In this document: one piece after another, positions 27,448-28,790 of the stretch | Numbering within the stretch: the stretch's first letter is position 1 | How the letters are laid out: every line of letters starts with the position of its first letter | IMG/VR virus record: IMGVR_UViG_3300044622_001111 | Span: 1 to 28,790 of that record | Length of the DNA stretch: 28,790 nucleotides | Source of the DNA: a virus | Strand: one strand, 5' to 3' | Notes under the pieces: model-generated | The model's input: only the letters and a program-made list of their open reading frames with translations | Databases searched by the model: none | Told to the model about the DNA's origin: nothing | Made by a program: the position numbers and the translations under genes

Positions 27448-27741
27448 ATGAGTGCTAAAATAACAGATGAGCTGTACATGGTAGCATGTGCTTTTGAGGG
27501 TAAAGAAATTGGCTCTGATTTTTTTCGTAAAATAATTGACCTTAAGCAAGGAAATGCAGTTTTGGAGGCTGTGGAGGCTATAGAAATTCTTTATGGGGAG
27601 TTACGTAGGTTACTTTATACGGCAAATTTAATCCTCGAAAACCACAAATATAGAATTGGGGATGATTATGGAAAATTAGTAGAAGCCATTTATGCAGCAA
27701 ACCTTGTTCTTAAAAAATATGAACGGGAAAATGAATCATGA
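27448..27741 (+). CDS. Unknown helical protein
   Basis: 97 residues, ATG 27448 with AAGGAGGTG at seven bases, one of the strongest ribosome-binding sites here. Helical protein (VLEAVEAIEILYGELRRLLYTANLIL, then YGKLVEAIYAANLVLKKYEREN) with a central internal likeness between the two halves: ILYGELRRLLYTANLIL and DYGKLVEAIYAANLVL share Y-G-x-L-x-x-x-(L/I)-Y-x-A-N-L-(I/V)-L, suggesting a duplicated helical hairpin. No family was recognised. Its end overlaps the next start (ATGA). Confidence 0.55.
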   Translation: MSAKITDELYMVACAFEGKEIGSDFFRKIIDLKQGNAVLEAVEAIEILYGELRRLLYTANLILENHKYRIGDDYGKLVEAIYAANLVLKKYERENES

Positions 27742-28013
27742 GTTGGACTGATCCGCAGCGTAACGATTTGTTTTATCACATAAACCGTATTTGTCGTGTG
27801 ATGGATATGTATGGCATTTGCACACGTGATCCGAAAAGGGTGTGTGATGCTTTGGAGGATATGTTATCCAGCCGTTTTGCGGGGGATGATGTTGTGGTTG
27901 CTGTAAAGGCGATTATCCAAGAAACGGGCAGGGTTCCTTTGCCTTCGGAGATTGAGAGTTTTATCGGACAAAAGGAGGAAAGCCATGGGAATGACGGTTC
28001 AATTTATACTTGA
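27738..28013 (+). CDS. Unknown small protein
   Basis: 91 residues; ATGA overlap with the preceding gene. Mostly helical (DPQRNDLFYHINRICRVMDMYGICTRDPKRVCDALEDMLSSRF, then DDVVVAVKAIIQETGRVPLPSEIESFI). The closing segment with E-T-G-R-V-P-L/F-P-S-E-I has the look of a small DNA-replication or helicase-loader helical domain, but that is a weak impression. Its last codons contain the ribosome-binding site GGAGG of the next gene, which starts 29 bp inside it. Confidence 0.5.
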   Translation: MSWTDPQRNDLFYHINRICRVMDMYGICTRDPKRVCDALEDMLSSRFAGDDVVVAVKAIIQETGRVPLPSEIESFIGQKEESHGNDGSIYT

Positions 28014-28425
28014 TAGGGACATGATGCAATGCGAATCGTGGGGATTGCAAAAGATATGCGATGATTTAAATGCAGAAATAGAAAAGTTAACGGATTTAAG
28101 ATGGGAATTTTATCAAAAACGAAGAGAATCAGAAGAAGAAATGGAAGACCCAAAGGATGGTGATGGTTTAGACGGATCACTTTTGGTTAAGTTTCACCCA
28201 ACTCCATTAGGGGTTATTATGGGGGAAATGTCTAAAACAGAAATACCAGAAACTGTAAGGTTTTTAAGGAAAAAATTTGATACAGTTTTGTGGAAATGCC
28301 ATGATTTTTATGATTATACATGGTTTGATGGAGATAAGGCTTTATGCAGGGATGAAAAAAAATACGGACCTATAATAGTTAGGCATTGGTATGAATTGGA
28401 AGAGGAGGAAAGCCATGACGCATAA
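27985..28425 (+). CDS. Unknown acidic protein
   Basis: 146 residues from ATG 27985 with AAAGGAGG at seven bases; a start 11 codons earlier lacks such a site. The protein is acidic with helices (DRDMMQCESWGLQKICDDLNAEIEKLTDLRWEFYQKRRESEEEME), a Lys/Asp/Gly loop, then helix EIPETVRFLRKKFDTVLWKCHDFYDYTWFDGDKAL and a C-terminal VRHWYELEEEES. No recognised domain. It overlaps the preceding gene by 29 bp and the next by 11 bp. Confidence 0.5.
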   Translation: MGMTVQFILDRDMMQCESWGLQKICDDLNAEIEKLTDLRWEFYQKRRESEEEMEDPKDGDGLDGSLLVKFHPTPLGVIMGEMSKTEIPETVRFLRKKFDTVLWKCHDFYDYTWFDGDKALCRDEKKYGPIIVRHWYELEEEESHDA

Positions 28426-28555
28426 ATACGAGAGAATTTCAAAGGTTATCAAGGAAACTTTTGGGGAGGATTTTGACGATGTTAAACATTGGAATCTTGT
28501 GTGTTTTGCGTATGCAATTTTAGAGGAGCTTGAAAAAGATGAATCGCAAAATTAA
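28415..28555 (+). CDS. 46-residue unknown protein
   Basis: ATG 28415 with GAGGAGG at seven bases, TAA 28553-28555. Product: THKYERISKVIKETFGEDFD then VKHWNLVCFAYAILEELEKDES; a single charged and helical protein with a short hydrophobic part (LVCFAYAIL). The start region from GGAGG through ATG is identical in 14 bases to that of the gene at 27985. It overlaps its neighbours on both sides by 11 and 17 bp, supporting translation of a compact set of small genes. Confidence 0.5.
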   Translation: MTHKYERISKVIKETFGEDFDDVKHWNLVCFAYAILEELEKDESQN

Positions 28556-28733
28556 AGAATTGTTTGTTTTTATTGAAAAAATGTTTATGTTTTTTTGGTT
28601 CGGGGTTACGGCTTTGTATTTTGCGGGTATTCTTTTTGGTTTTGAGAATCGTTTCCTAATAGATTTTGCCCTTTTGTTTGGCTTTGCTGGGTTTTTTATG
28701 TTTTGGGTGAGGCATCAGTATGAATCGCGCTGA
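28539..28733 (+). CDS. Small two-span membrane protein
   Basis: 64 residues from ATG 28539, with GAGGAG about ten bases upstream; an in-frame TTG at 28530 is less likely. Residues about 14-33 (KMFMFFWFGVTALYFAGILF) and 40-56 (LIDFALLFGFAGFFMFWV) are membrane segments joined by a short polar loop (GFENRF), and the C-terminus is basic (RHQYESR). Start overlaps the previous gene. No family recognised; a role at the host membrane, such as exclusion or lysis control, is possible. Confidence 0.55.
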   Translation: MNRKIKELFVFIEKMFMFFWFGVTALYFAGILFGFENRFLIDFALLFGFAGFFMFWVRHQYESR

Positions 28734-28790
28734 AGTGATACAGCGATTAAAGGACGTCTTGCCGAAAACAGAGGCACCGTTTGTAGATAT
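28720..28790 (+). CDS. 5' end of an unknown gene (partial)
   Basis: ATG 28720 with GTGAGG ahead, overlapping the previous gene by 14 bp and open to the end of the window. The visible 23 residues (NRAEVIQRLKDVLPKTEAPF) are typical of a helical N-terminus. It cannot be assigned from this piece. Confidence 0.5.
   Translation, partial: MNRAEVIQRLKDVLPKTEAPFVD

Noticed and set aside
1-28790. tRNA, integrase, reverse transcriptase or diversity-generating retroelement
   Set aside because: No T-arm motif in a cloverleaf context, no tyrosine or serine recombinase motif, and no reverse-transcriptase motif was seen by eye. The fibre genes alone do not justify a retroelement call.

Overview
The window is a contiguous piece of a tailed double-stranded DNA phage or prophage genome, most like a short-tailed (podovirus-type) phage. 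No host housekeeping gene, rRNA, tRNA, integrase, insertion sequence or CRISPR array was seen. Base composition is AT-leaning. Clear Shine-Dalgarno sites and several promoters of the form (C)TTGAC-N17-TAnnnt point to a Gram-negative bacterial host. The CTTGAC form of the -35 box and the type of small phage genes suggest an alphaproteobacterium, but this is inference and the host cannot be fixed from the sequence.

Layout. (1) 1-6207, plus strand: head and connector module, with the 3' end of a probable portal gene, small head genes, scaffold, an SU10-type major capsid protein, a terminator, a pentapeptide-repeat protein, an SU10-type adaptor and a probable nozzle/stabilisation protein. (2) 6185-11155: a GNAT-like protein and three large proteins that look like internal virion/ejection proteins. 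(3) 11159-18008: tail fibre and adhesin module, with a glycine-rich fibre, its small partner, a membrane protein, a large GC-rich spike-like protein, two further fibre-type proteins and a 13-residue Lys/Gly micro-ORF. (4) 18019-21045, minus strand: a compact operon that starts with a RecA-like ATPase and runs into lysis genes (membrane protein, lysozyme, 3TM-type holin). (5) 21108-22120, minus strand: small early genes including a PD-(D/E)XK-like nuclease. (6) 22200-22719, plus strand: an HTH regulator and a small partner. (7) 22682-24495, minus strand: small accessory genes, one exported. (8) 24565-28790, plus strand: an early/replication region with two unknown genes, a structured leader RNA, a replication initiator-like gene carrying an iteron array, a second replication-like gene and a run of small unknown genes continuing past the window edge.

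How the parts work together. The structural genes are tightly packed and probably co-transcribed. The non-structural half is divided into short units, each with its own 17-bp-spaced promoter; several of these carry a TGTGTW-N5-TACACA-type palindrome over the -10 box, which suggests one shared regulator, with the HTH protein at 22200 the obvious candidate.

Most notable observations: a set of AACCCA hexamers phased at exactly 10 bp inside the initiator-like gene (candidate lambda-type origin); a long structured leader before that gene with a possible pseudoknot reaching its ribosome-binding site; the promoter/operator family; two candidate small RNAs near 23.2 and 23.8 kb; and a spike gene whose composition differs sharply from its surroundings.
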